From assembly GCA_964019055.1 (NCBI GenBank), contig OZ025218.1:947691-1011690 (forward strand): 64,000 nucleotides of DNA, given 5' to 3'. Origin of the DNA: Anthopleura xanthogrammica. Taxonomy: Eukaryota; Cnidaria; Anthozoa; Actiniaria; Actiniidae. Below are positions 52,247-62,648 of this stretch, one piece after another. Under the pieces are notes generated by a model. That model did no database searches. It was not told the origin of the DNA and saw only the letters and a list, made by a program, of their open reading frames with translations. How positions within the stretch are numbered: the first letter of the stretch is position 1; each line of letters begins with the position of its first letter. A program made the translations under genes and the position numbers.

Positions 52247-53847
52247 AATGAATGAATGAATGAATGAATACTTTATTTATACTCGAAAACTATAATAAAC
52301 TTTCCATCAATATAAAAATTGTTTTTCATGAAAATCGAGTTTGTATTAACAAAAATAAAATCATATATTACTTATTACTATTAGAGTTCAGCAGACGAAA
52401 GTTCTCTCCTAAACTCTCTTATATTATTGGCTGATTTTATTTCATAGGGTAGTGAGTTCCATGCTCTTGCACCTTCATAGGAGAAAGCTTTTTTCAGGTA
52501 ATTTGTTTTTGGTTTGGGTAATAATAAATTATTTTCCCTTCCACGTAAATGATACGTGTTTTCATTAGTTTTAAAGAGTTTTCTCAAACTTTGGGGGGCA
52601 AGAGCATTCATTGTTTTGAACATTACAGTAGCCTTGTGTTTAATTCGCCTCGTCTTAAGGTTTTCCCATCCAAGGTTCTCAAGTATATCTTTTGATCTTA
52701 CATCGTAGCCACTTCTCGTTATAATACGGGCGGCTCGATTTTGTAGTTTTTGTATTCTTTCTGCTGATGTTTTTGGGAGGTTATCCCAAACCACATCGCA
52801 GTAGTCGAACCAAGGAGTAATTAGTGATTTATAAATTGCTATTGCTATCTCCTGAGGAATGTGATCACGCACCCTCCTAAGGCCAGACAACCCTGATGAT
52901 ATTTTCTTAGTCATATAATCAACATGGTCAGCCCAGGAGAGGCGTTCATCGATCACAACCCCAAGGGATTTAGATGATGAGACACGTTTTATTTGTTTGC
53001 CGTCGATGTATACATGTGCTTTTGAACTTATCTGTTTTAATTTATCATCGGACGCAATAAACATATGTTCAGTCTTTGTAGCATTTAGACTCAGCTTATT
53101 CGCCTTCAACCAATTTGATATGCCAGAGATATCATAGTTGGCTTGGCTAATTAATGATTTCTGTGATTCACCACGGGTCGTGAGACTCGTGTCGTCTGCA
53201 TACATTCTTACATTCGAGAATTTTACACTATTTGGCAAATCGTTAATATAAAGAATAAACAGTAAAGGCCCTAAAATCGAACCTTGTGGAATACCAATGG
53301 AGATATTTTTTTTAGTTGACAAGGTGTTGTTAATACTGCATCTTTGTTTTCGATTTGCCAAATAGGACTCAAACCATTTCACTGAAATATCTGCAATGCC
53401 ATAGTAGGACAGTTTACGAAGTAGGATAGAGTGATTGACTGTGTCAAATGCTTTTGTAAAGTCTAGCAATGTGACACAGTTAGTCCAACCTGCATCCATA
53501 TTTGTAAGCCACTCGTTGGTGGCGTCCAGCAATGCAGTGGTTGTGGAATGGTATGGTCGGAAACCCGATTGATTTTCAGACAATAATTTATTTAAGCTTA
53601 AGTAGGCATATAATTGGTTGAAAACGATTTTTTCAAATATTTTTGCTACTGCAGGAAGGACTGAAATTGGACGATAATTATTCAAGTCCTCTCTCCCATT
53701 TGCTTTGTAAATTGGAGTTACTTTAGCAAGCTTTAGGTCATCAGGGAAGATACCACTATCAACAGATCGGTTAAAGAGCTCGACAAGTTTCTTGTATACA
53801 ACTTTTGGACATTCCTTGATTAAACGTATAGGAATACCATCAATAAT
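52247..53847 (-). mobile_element. 5'-truncated LINE (CR1/L2/jockey-like reverse transcriptase)
   Basis: An intact minus-strand frame ending at 52381 encodes about 500 residues of reverse transcriptase and C-terminal region: NYRPISVLP, FRPYHSTT, LLDFTKAFDTVNH, GIPQGSILGPLLF, the catalytic YADDTSL, and a C-terminal LQNRAARI and AWNSLP. The upstream Ser-Val-Cys-Leu stretch is read from the CAGA repeat and is not part of the protein. The element's 3' end is TATAAATAAAGTATTCATTC with an (ATTC)n tail. A 24-base direct repeat of interrupted CAGA (52223-52246 and 53848-53871) flanks it, consistent with insertion into the microsatellite. ORF1, endonuclease and the RT start are missing. Confidence 0.88.
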
Positions 53848-53945
53848 ACAGACAATAAGACAGACAGACAGACAATAAGACAGACAGACAGACAGACAAT
53901 AAGACAGACAGACAGACAAACGGACGGACAGACAGACAGATACAC
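53848..53945. repeat. (CAGA)n microsatellite, right part
   Basis: CAGA repeats with periodic ACAATAAGACAG interruptions, the same interruption as at 52223-52246. Confidence 0.85.
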
Positions 53946-54494
53946 TTAATTCAGTAAAGATGGCTAAAATAAACAACAATTGAGCTGCTTTAACGTCACG
54001 TGGGATCTATACAAGACATTTAACATTAAGCAAAATAATGATTTCTGAGTGCTTTTTTTTAACTTTGACGAATTGAAGGAATGTCATTTGAAAAATACCT
54101 TTATAGACAACGGAATTTTTATTATCTATTATTATAAAGGAAAGAAACTCTGACAATGTAAAGCTAAAAAATCATGCACGCGAAAGATGAATTTCTGTAT
54201 TAGTCTATAAATCTAATAACAATAACAACAACTTCATTCGTTTATTCCTACAAATACTAAATATGAAAATACATGTCAAAAAGACAAGAAAAATAACTGA
54301 TATTATAAAACTCATGAATAATTAATGAGGAAAACACAATAGAAATCATTGTCCGTGGAGGAGGTTGTATATCTGATACAAAATCGTCCTGATTCGCATA
54401 AACTTTAACTCCAATTTTCTCAGCCAAATTCAATTTTATCTAAAATTAAAATTTTAGTAGAACATGAATGTATACACCTAGACGTTTCATAAGT
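53946..54494. other. Intergenic, nothing recognised
   Basis: AT-rich sequence with no domain-bearing frame or defined element. Confidence 0.35.
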
Positions 54495-54610
54495 AATATA
54501 CAATATTCGTGTCCGTGTTGTGTCAGATATACAACGGTTTACCACTCGCCTTCGGTTCCTGGTTGTATATCTGATACAACACGGCCACTCATATTGTATA
54601 TATTACATAA
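54495..54610. repeat. Foldback element
   Basis: TATACAATATTCGTGTCCGTGTTGTGTCAGATATACAAC arm pairs with GTTGTATATCTGATACAACACGG...ATTGTATA around a TTACCACTCGCCTTCGG-containing loop. Confidence 0.65.
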
Positions 54611-54909
54611 AGATGTACTAGTTAACCTGAAATGATAAGAATCAATCTAAGTCAGGTAAATAACCTATGAAATGAGATAATTTTTAATGGTTACATATCT
54701 AAATAATACACTATCTACATGCCCTGAAGCTAGACGGATCGCGGCCATACTTGTACTACGTACCCTCCTACTAAACACAGTGATTGTCATCAGTTATTTT
54801 CTTATTCAGGCAAACCAAGTACCTGTGGGTTCGGGTGCGAACCCTCGGCAACATGGTCGTATAAGGCCTTTTGTATATTGTGCATGAAGTCCCTTGCCAC
54901 ACGTTCATG

Positions 54910-56430
54910 CATGAGATTCTAAGCTCGTTACATCACCGTCTATCACCTTCATTACTGTGATGGGTGATCCAGTGCTATACCATCTTATGTGACTATGATG
55001 AGATTCTAAGTTCGTTACATCACCGTCTATCACCTTCATTACTGTGATGGGTGATCCAGTGCTATACTAACCTATGTGACTATGATGAGATTCTACATTC
55101 GTTACATCACCGTCTATCACCTTCATTACTGTAATAATAATAATAATAATCTTTATTGCACATCAAATAAAATTTTAAAATATATGCTTCAGGAAAACTC
55201 TCTCACATAGGTGATTTTCAGAGAGGTCCTGGAATTAACTTAAAATAAAATAAACGAAAAAATAGGACAATATATAAAATAGAATATAAAAGCATGAATA
55301 ATAAAATAAAAATTAGACTAATGTATATAAAGCTAAAAATTGTAAAACATATTGTAAAAAGGAATATATGAATTTGTGAAACTAACTGAAGAAATTGCGT
55401 TTGAAGACTTGAACACTACTAGAGTTCCTTAATTCTTGACTTAGATCATTCCATTCTTTAACGGCCTGATATTCAATCCTTTGTTTTCCCCAATTTCTTT
55501 TAACTTTAGGAAGCCTCAAGTTATCTTTACTCCTAATATTATAATCATATATATCAGCATTCTTAGTGAATGTAAAACTATGTGAGGCTAGATTGTTAAT
55601 ACACTTGTAAATATATAAACATCTATGTAGTCTTCGACGTTCCTCCAGGCGAACCCAACCCAGTGCCTTAAGAGCATCAGTCGCTGACGAGTGTAAAGGC
55701 CTGTCTAAAATAATTTTAGCAGACTTATTTTGTAATATTTGTAGAGATTTCATTATTTCTATGTTATTCTTGTCTCCCCATACAATATCTGCATAGTCAA
55801 AAATTGGAAGAATTAAACTATTATAAAAAAGTAAACGTGTATTCAAGGGGAGCAGATCCTTTATCCTACGCAAAAGACTTAGACGTTGATTTATCTTGCA
55901 AGAAATAACCTCCACATGATCTTTCCACGTAAAATCAGATGATAAAGTTACGCCCAAATACTTAAAAGTATCGGTTCTTAAAATAGCATTATTATGTATT
56001 GTAATTGATAAATCATGCGCTAAATTGATAGTTTTCTTACTACTACCAATAATCATACATTTACTCTTATCTAGATTTAGCGATAATTTGTTGCAATTGA
56101 GCCAATTTGCTATTTTAATTAAATCAGTATTAAGGCTGTTCTGTATATCGCTAATGTTCGAAGAAAAACAGTAAAGTACAGTGTCATCAGCATAAAGTGA
56201 CATCTTGCAGTGTTCAGGTACACTCGACAGATCATTGATATAGATAACGAACAACAGAGGGCCCAAAATACTTCCTTGTGGTACTGTGATGGGTGATCCA
56301 GTGCTATACTAACCTATGTGACTATGATGAGATTCTACGTTCGTTACATCACCGTCTATCACCTTCATTACTGTGATGGGTGATCCAGTGCTATACTATC
56401 CTATGTGACTATGTGAAGAGATTTTAAGTT
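54910..56430 (+). repeat. 87-bp minisatellite, about 5 copies, split by a LINE
   Basis: ATGAGATTCTA starts at 54911, 54998 and 55085, then resumes after the LINE (56327). Each unit contains CATCACCGTCTATCACC and GTGATGGGTGATCC, which are partly complementary and could form a hairpin. Confidence 0.85.
55133..56281 (-). mobile_element. 5'-truncated LINE, reverse-transcriptase C-terminal half
   Basis: A minus-strand frame of about 300 residues begins at VPQGSILGPLLF and contains MSLYADDTVL (catalytic), LNLDKSKCMIIG, FKYLGVTL, and a C-terminal LQNKSAKII and EWNDLS, ending at 55382. The 3' untranslated part ends in an (ATT)n tail. Truncated at its 5' end inside the RT. The 6-base TACTGT at 55127-55132 and 56282-56287 is the likely target duplication inside the 87-bp repeat. 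A different lineage from the element at 52247, judging by tail and sequence. Confidence 0.85.
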
Positions 56431-56452
56431 GTTTGTTGACGCGCATAGCAGT

Positions 56453-59400
56453 CTAGTATACATCCATGTAGATATCTTCGCCATGGCTAAAGCACATACA
56501 CTCGTAAAAGGCAGCCAGGTTCCCCATGCATCTGAGGTTCGTACTTGACACATAACTAGCAGGGTTTGCCTTGATCTTGGACAGCAGTAACCATATCTTA
56601 CCCAGCTGAGACGTAATACAACCCATAATATTCACTTGCGGCATGAAGTAGTGACTACAGTGTTTATTTTTCACGCAGTCCAACAGGTCGTCAACCAGCT
56701 TCAGGAAGCACTCCTCGATTCGGTCCTCGCACCAGAAGTCAGGGGGGTTCATTTCTAAGGCCCAATAGAGAACCGTCTTGAGGTGGTACGAGCTTAGACC
56801 GCCAGCACCGGGTCCCTGATGTCGTTTTGTTATTGCATTGGGGAGGAATGAGCCTAAACCATCGGCACTTGTTTTCTGATGACGTTTTATTGTCGCTTTT
56901 AGTGCCAAAATACACGCGCGTGCAACAGGAGGGATATGCCTTGACAGCAAAAGCTCAGCCAGAGAGTACGACAACCTCCATTCATGTTCCAAAATCGACT
57001 CATTCTCACTCTGTTGCTTCTTCTTCTTCTTCTTCTTCTTATTATTATTATTGTCTAGTATCGGGACTGAAGGCTTTGGAACCACGTGATATCCATTCGC
57101 CATAATTTCTTGGACCACCACTGGTGGTGGCCAAGATCGCTGGTGAATTCGAAGAGGCCATTCGCGGGCTTCCTGTGGCCACCCAATGCATCTAATCGCA
57201 AAGATAAAATCGCCATAAAAGAGAGTCGAGCGACAGCTCTTTATGCATCTAGGCCAAAAGTTATCCTTGCACTCTACTTGGATAGTAACGGCTGGGCCCT
57301 GAGCTTTTACGTCGATTGTGAAACCTTGTTCTACCAACTCTCTAAAGGTATCAAAATATTCTGTCTCCTTGCGCTTGATTTTTTTCATCACTTTCACAAA
57401 TATGTTTCGTACCTAAAGAATGAATCAACAGGCATAATCAATAAATATTATTAGTCGATATTAATTTGTTCGTCCGCATTTGTGGAAGGCAGATAGCTAT
57501 AGATCGCAGACATCGATAAATCGTTGGCAAACTCTGGTCACGATTCCTGCTATCGCGCCCAACGTTACTGGGGACAGAGTCAATTCGAGGGATGTCACAC
57601 GTAGACCCGTCGCCACAATAATTCCGTACCAAACCGAAATTAACTCAGAATTGATGACCAAATCATCAAAATCTTACTGACAAAAATAAAGCAGATGCCC
57701 ATTTGCATCTGACCATCGAAATTGTTTTAAGGAAGTTATTTCTATTTACCTCGAAAGAAGAAAGGTATATCCCTTTCGAACCATCAGGAAAAGTAAATTC
57801 ATTACAAAGATTCCTCCAGTACATGTTCCTCGACTCCTGATAGTCTTTGTTCAGCTTCAACCACACGAAGCCTGGAGTGATGTTCTGTAAGGTAACGACG
57901 TTGAAGAGGGTTTGACTGATCTCAGGCTCTTCAGTCGCTGCTGCCAGGACTGTTTGGGGAATTAACATAACATCAAAGTCGGTACTAAGTACTGATTTCA
58001 TCGAAAGATGGTCGATGGTGCCGAGTTTCAGAACGGTTGGCTTTCCGAGTCGCTCCTGTAGATAGTAGAATTTGATTAATCTAGAAGCATTATTTCCGAT
58101 CCGTAGTGTGGAATTTTAACCAGCTGAATTTAAGGGCAGGATTAGTAATGGCTGGTAATGAAGATTCATAAATTTTATATCATTCAGCTGATTGATACCA
58201 AGCAATAGAATACTCTCTGGTTGCACCTGACGGGCGGTGTTTGTCTGTTATTGTAGGCTATACTGTATGTTGCAGGCTGGTAATGAGATTCATGAGATGC
58301 ATTCAGTTGATTGATACCACAGGGAGCCCAATTTAGATAAAAGTAAAATAAAATCGGAAAAAATCGCGTTTAATTAATTTTTTAAATTCCAGGTCAAGAT
58401 AATGTCCTCTATAATACGAACGAGCAAAAAAATCCGTAAAAAATGCACCAGAACATTTTTTTCACGCGCGCCTTTGTTTTCCAATGTAATTTCCCTTAAT
58501 GTCATTATAATTTAAATTTTTACTTTTATCTAAATCGGGCTCCCTGTGATAGCACATGACGTGCAGTGTTTGCCTGTCATTGCAGGTTAGTAATGAGCCT
58601 CATTCAGACTACGAGCATGCGCAGACGTGTTTCTTTTGATCAATAGACTTACCACAAGACTTCCGGCCTTCAATACATCAAACGTCACTTCCGGTATATA
58701 ATTTTTCAAAGTTTGTATGATCATTTCTAAGCTTTCTTGGCCAGACTGCACAAATTGCTGGAATTGTTTCTCATCGCTGATGTATCCGAACATGTATCGA
58801 TTGATCGCGTCTTTGAGGTTCACTGGCCTACAACAGCATGTCGTACGGCGGCAACAGCTGACGTAGTTATCGGGGTTACAGGGGATTAACACAAGGAAAG
58901 CAACCTGACGAGATAAACGAAGGAAAAAACAACCACTAAAGTATTTAAGAGTAATTTCGTATTATTTATTGATAGATTTAACCATGACCATACTAGTCTT
59001 CCAGACATGGAGTGCTGAAGCGAAGTATGGACTTACGGCTACGCCGAATATTTCGACCCCAGGAAAACCGTTTTTAAAATGCTGTAAAATTAGCGTCATT
59101 TGGTACTACCAAAACAGGTAGAGTGTGAATTTGACTCGTCGAGCGGGTAATTACCTTTGAACATGCTATTCAAGTAGAAGTAACGGCCAATTTCCACCAT
59201 GAACTTCAAAGGTAATTAGCTGCTCGGGGCTCAGGAATGTGTGCACTAGACTTCACGAATGTACAGTCAAAGAAGTGTCAAATTCACACTCTACCTGTTT
59301 TGGTAGTAACATTTAGCGATTGTTATGACTACGAGAAAGAGAATTTTGGTACCTCAGTTTTAGGGGTCATTTCAGTTCAAAATTTCCGACGAGCATCCCC

Positions 59401-59799
59401 CGCCCTTCTATGTATGGAATCCCCCTCCCCCGGGAATTAATCATACCCAGTATGGTTAAAATTATCATAAAGGATCAAGGAAATAAGATCAGAATCTCAC
59501 CAGTAAACAAACGATGAACGCTATCATAAAACCTTTCAAACGTGGGTTATCTATTTCTTCTCGTACTTCGTGATCAGTTTGGTTCATATACTTCAGTTGA
59601 ACTGAAGAGCAATTGACGATTTTTTCGAACGTAGCATTTCGAGTTCCATTGATATAAAGGACACAATATTCATTGTTGTAAGTGAAGTATACAGTCAGGA
59701 ACACCAAAGAGGCCACAGCAAAAGGGAAGCAGCAATATTGACGAATAGCAAATTGGTAGTTTTTTTCCTTCTTGAATATTACTTTCGGCTGCGCAAACT
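56453..59799 (-). CDS. Two-pass membrane protein with Mab-21/cGAS-like domain
   Basis: Visible exons are 59799-59501, 58904-58653, 58055-57750 and 57412-56453 (all later junctions phase 0), giving at least 504 residues. The start lies in an unseen upstream exon (phase 1 acceptor TCCATAG). Order: short basic N-terminus; TM1 (YCCFPFAVASLVFLTVYF); about 40-residue loop with four N-glycosylation sites (NGT, NAT, NCS, NQT); TM2 across the exon 1-2 junction (GFMIAFIVCLL/VAFLVLIPC); then a Mab-21 domain with the nucleotidyltransferase GS motif (KAGSLV), STDFDVMLIP (metal-binding D-x-D), TPGFVWLKL, LEHEWRLSYSLAE and SSYHLKTVLYWALE...PPDFW. The third acidic catalytic residue expected near VTIQVECKDNFWP is not evident. 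ITPRIP-like and cGAS-like proteins are the nearest families known to me. Exon 4 carries a microsatellite-encoded Asn/Lys run. Confidence 0.8.
58151..58605 (+). repeat. Two diverged copies of the 95-bp satellite, one hosting a MITE
   Basis: ATTCAGCTGATTGATACCAA and GTGTTTGCCTGTCATTG-type blocks match the array at 21660-23167. The second copy is interrupted after GATTGATACCA by the TIR element at 58320-58546 and resumes at TGATAGCACATGACG. Intron 2 of the Mab-21 gene. Confidence 0.8.
58320..58546. mobile_element. TIR element (MITE) inside a satellite unit
   Basis: The left end CAGGGAGCCCAATTTAGATA is complementary to the right end (TATCTAAATCGGGCTCCCTG) with one mismatch. The arms extend through AAAAGTAAA. 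227 bp, no coding capacity. Confidence 0.75.
59102..59310. repeat. Foldback element in intron 1 of the Mab-21 gene
   Basis: GTACTACCAAAACAGGTAGA...GAATTTGAC (59102-59135) pairs with GTCAAATTC...TACCTGTTTTGGTAGTA (59277-59310). An inner pair TAATTACCTTTGA / TCAAAGGTAATTA lies at 59148-59160 and 59206-59218. Confidence 0.75.
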
Positions 59800-59805
59800 C
59801 TATGG

Positions 59806-59852
<47 letters not shown>

Positions 59853-59935
59853 TTTTTTTTTTTTAATAATAATTATATTGATAATAATGAATAATAATAA
59901 TAATAATAATAATAACAATAATAATAATAATATAC
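59806..59935. repeat. (AAT)n microsatellite
   Basis: Two AAT runs around a poly-T, starting 6 bases beyond the acceptor of the first visible Mab-21 exon. Confidence 0.95.
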
Positions 59936-59939
59936 AAAG

Positions 59940-60961
59940 ACTAGTAACGATGCTAATCTTGTGTCTATAAATCATGTCAGGTGTAAGGTGGCAAAATCCG
60001 GACCTTTGCTATTGCGCATCTAATTCGCGCATACGGTTCGCGCAACTCGTTTTTTGCCCTATACTTGTTGGAGGTTGCTAGGGGTCTTGGAGATTACATA
60101 GATAATTTGACAAGTTTCACTGAAGCGGTTGTTCAAAGTTCTAGACAAGAATTGTGAATTGTGACGAAAAAAATTGATTTAGTCGCTTATAGTGACCCAC
60201 AGTGACACCTTTATTTAAAGCTTTGAATATTAATACTTCTATGTGAGAAATAAAATTATAAAATAGTTCAGATATAACGCGCGCTCTGATTGGCTGATAG
60301 CCGTGTTTACATGAGGCTATGTAAACACGGCAATTTAAATATTTTATAAAACAATTGGAAAACGTTTTGTCGTGTTTACATAGCCTGATATAAACACGAG
60401 GGAAGTTTGGGAGAAGTCGAGAGCTGTTGTGTAAAACCGAGCCGCAGGCGATGCTCGTCGTTGCTTGAAAAATAATCACCAGCAGATTTTTAAACACATT
60501 ATTTCTCTATTTATCAATACAGATTAACAGAAACAATATCTAGCATTAAAAAAAGTTGACAAAGGAGCTGGTGGAGGTATAAATTAAAGTTCATAAATGT
60601 TCTTATTTTTAGGAATCAGTCCAATTTATTATAAAGAATGCTTTGGGTGATTAAAATGCATTTTGTCTGTTTGCAATTCTTGTCCCATGATTGACTCCCA
60701 AAACTGTGTTATTGTAAGAACTGAAAAGTGAAGAAGAGGGAACTCTTTATAACTTGTTTTATGCATTGAAAGATGATTGTATAATGTATAATTTGTACTT
60801 TCCTTTATTTTCAATTCTTTTCAATTATTTAAGGATTGCTTACAGATAGAGGCAGGTTAGATGATGGTAAGCTATTGTAGATTTTTGGAGTGATTGCAAT
60901 ATTATTAACCTATTAGACATTGACTATCAGATTTTGTTTCACAGGTTTATTGCAATCACTC

Positions 60962-61008
<47 letters not shown>

Positions 61009-61860
61009 GGCATTAATTAATGAAAAAAAGGAACTGTCCTGTTGTGCTTGAGTTCCCATTTGTGTGAACAAACCCCCCCCCCCCTACTCTCAAGTATATA
61101 TAAATTCTTATATGGCTTGCATATACATGTATCTGCATCTAACATGGCCCCTTCCTTGACATGATAATTAGTAATCAGGTTATAGACAATTGAGCTATTC
61201 AATCATGTACAGTCATGTACAATCACAACAATTTCTTCACAATATAGTAATACTTATAAATTTATGAGACCCTATTAATATAGTATTGATTTAAATGTTT
61301 CCTTTTCACATGCAGACTGGAAGAAGGTTGAACAATGGAGAGAAAAAAAAAAGCTCCTTTTCAACGAGGACTGCCTGTAAAGGAAAATATGCCAAAAACC
61401 AAAAATAAGGTAATATTCGTATATATTTGTATCATGCAGAGTTTTTTTTTTAATTTAATTTTTTTAATTACAGAGCTTTCATGTTTCCAGAATGTGGTAG
61501 TGCTTTTGTTTCTGAATTGGTGTTTGGTTCTGCACCCCAATAATTTGCATGCATGCAGTGACTTGATCTCTTCATTGATATAGATAAATATAAAACCCAG
61601 TTAAAACATGTTCAATAAGGGACTGGTCATACATTAGCAGGGTGGGGCAAGGGTTGAAAATCATTTAACCTGGAATGGGCCCAAAGCAGTCTACCCCTAG
61701 TACTCCAACCATTACAAAAATAAAATAATTTACTTTCTTTTTAGTTTATTCTTTTTTTTTTTTTAATTTACACAACCCTTACTAACTATTTCATCCATGT
61801 CTTCATGACCCTCTCTTATTATTTTGGGAGTCGTATAACTATAATTTGATGTAACATTTA
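59940..61860. other. Intergenic or intronic, repeats only
   Basis: The missing Mab-21 first exon should lie here, but I could not identify it. Contains a palindrome CCGTGTTTACAT-GAGGCT-ATGTAAACACGG (60301-60330) with a further arm at about 60371, an AAT run at 60961-61008, and a poly-C at about 61074. The plus-strand stretch from 61335 (Lys-rich, ending in a GTAATA donor) might be an exon but shows no domain. Confidence 0.35.
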
Positions 61861-61865
61861 ATAAC

Positions 61866-62609
61866 CTTGTTGCTAGAATACCATGTCTCCTAAGTCTGGC
61901 CCACATCATTCGGTACCCAAGCCGCTGAGCACTCCCATTTATTTCTGTCTATAATTTTTTAGAAGAAAAATAAAGTGTGCATATTAATAAACAAAGACAA
62001 GGCTTGCAGAGGAGGATGTACTGGGGGCTATAGCCCCCTCCCCCGCTTGCAAAACGTAGATTAATTTAGTCGCAATAGTTCTCTTATATATATATACTAG
62101 TCTACAAAATTATCAAATCTCAACCCCAATTTCAAGAGTGCTATGCTGCCCCTGAAAGACCCACTACAGGAAAATTACCTACCAATATAGCAGACATAAC
62201 ATCCTTTGGAAGAAGATTTTGGTCATACCGTTGAATACCATGCTTTCTTTGAAATCTCTGCAGTGTACTTTTCCTAATGCATACAAATCATTTTTAACAT
62301 GTAAGTTAAGTCTAAGCTTACTTATATATATCACGCTTATGATGAGCATATAAAGAAGCAACATTAGAAAAATAAGATCATAAATGGGGCATCAGGCTGG
62401 AAATTACTTCGGTTTATAATTAAATGAATTCATATAAATAATAATTATTTGCATAAGCTTATAAGTAAATACCAATAAAAATGTATAAAATATTTTTTAC
62501 TTACGACCAAACGATGTTAATTTTTTTCTGAAGGTATTTCCTAATTATTTATATACTATATTATATTGTATACTCACCATCTTCGTCGGGCTTCTTGTTT
62601 TTTTCTCAT
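61866..62609 (-). pseudogene. DDE/integrase-type transposase N-terminal fragment, three small exons
   Basis: Three minus-strand pieces join in phase: 62609-62578 (MRKKQEARRR, phase 2), 62273-62183 (KSTLQRFQRKHGIQRYDQNL, phase 0) and 61948-61866 (TEINGSAQRLGYRMMWARLR then RHGILATR). The pattern of an HTH-like segment followed by E-I-N-G-S-x-x-x-L-G-Y-R-x-M is what precedes the integrase core in a widespread cnidarian and fish family of integrase-like proteins, as I recall it. The catalytic core itself is absent in the window, so the gene is truncated or the remaining exons were missed. Confidence 0.4.
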
Positions 62610-62648
62610 TTCATGGGGTCGAGGCTGTATCGCCAAAAAGTTTTATGG

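Noticed and set aside
53840..53979. Ser-Val-Cys-Leu N-terminus fused to the LINE reverse transcriptase
   Set aside because: Read from the flanking CAGA microsatellite; the real element starts near 53847 and is 5'-truncated.
60141..60497. 118-codon minus-strand frame
   Set aside because: Overlaps the GTGTTTACAT palindromic repeats and shows no domain; not convincing as the missing Mab-21 first exon.
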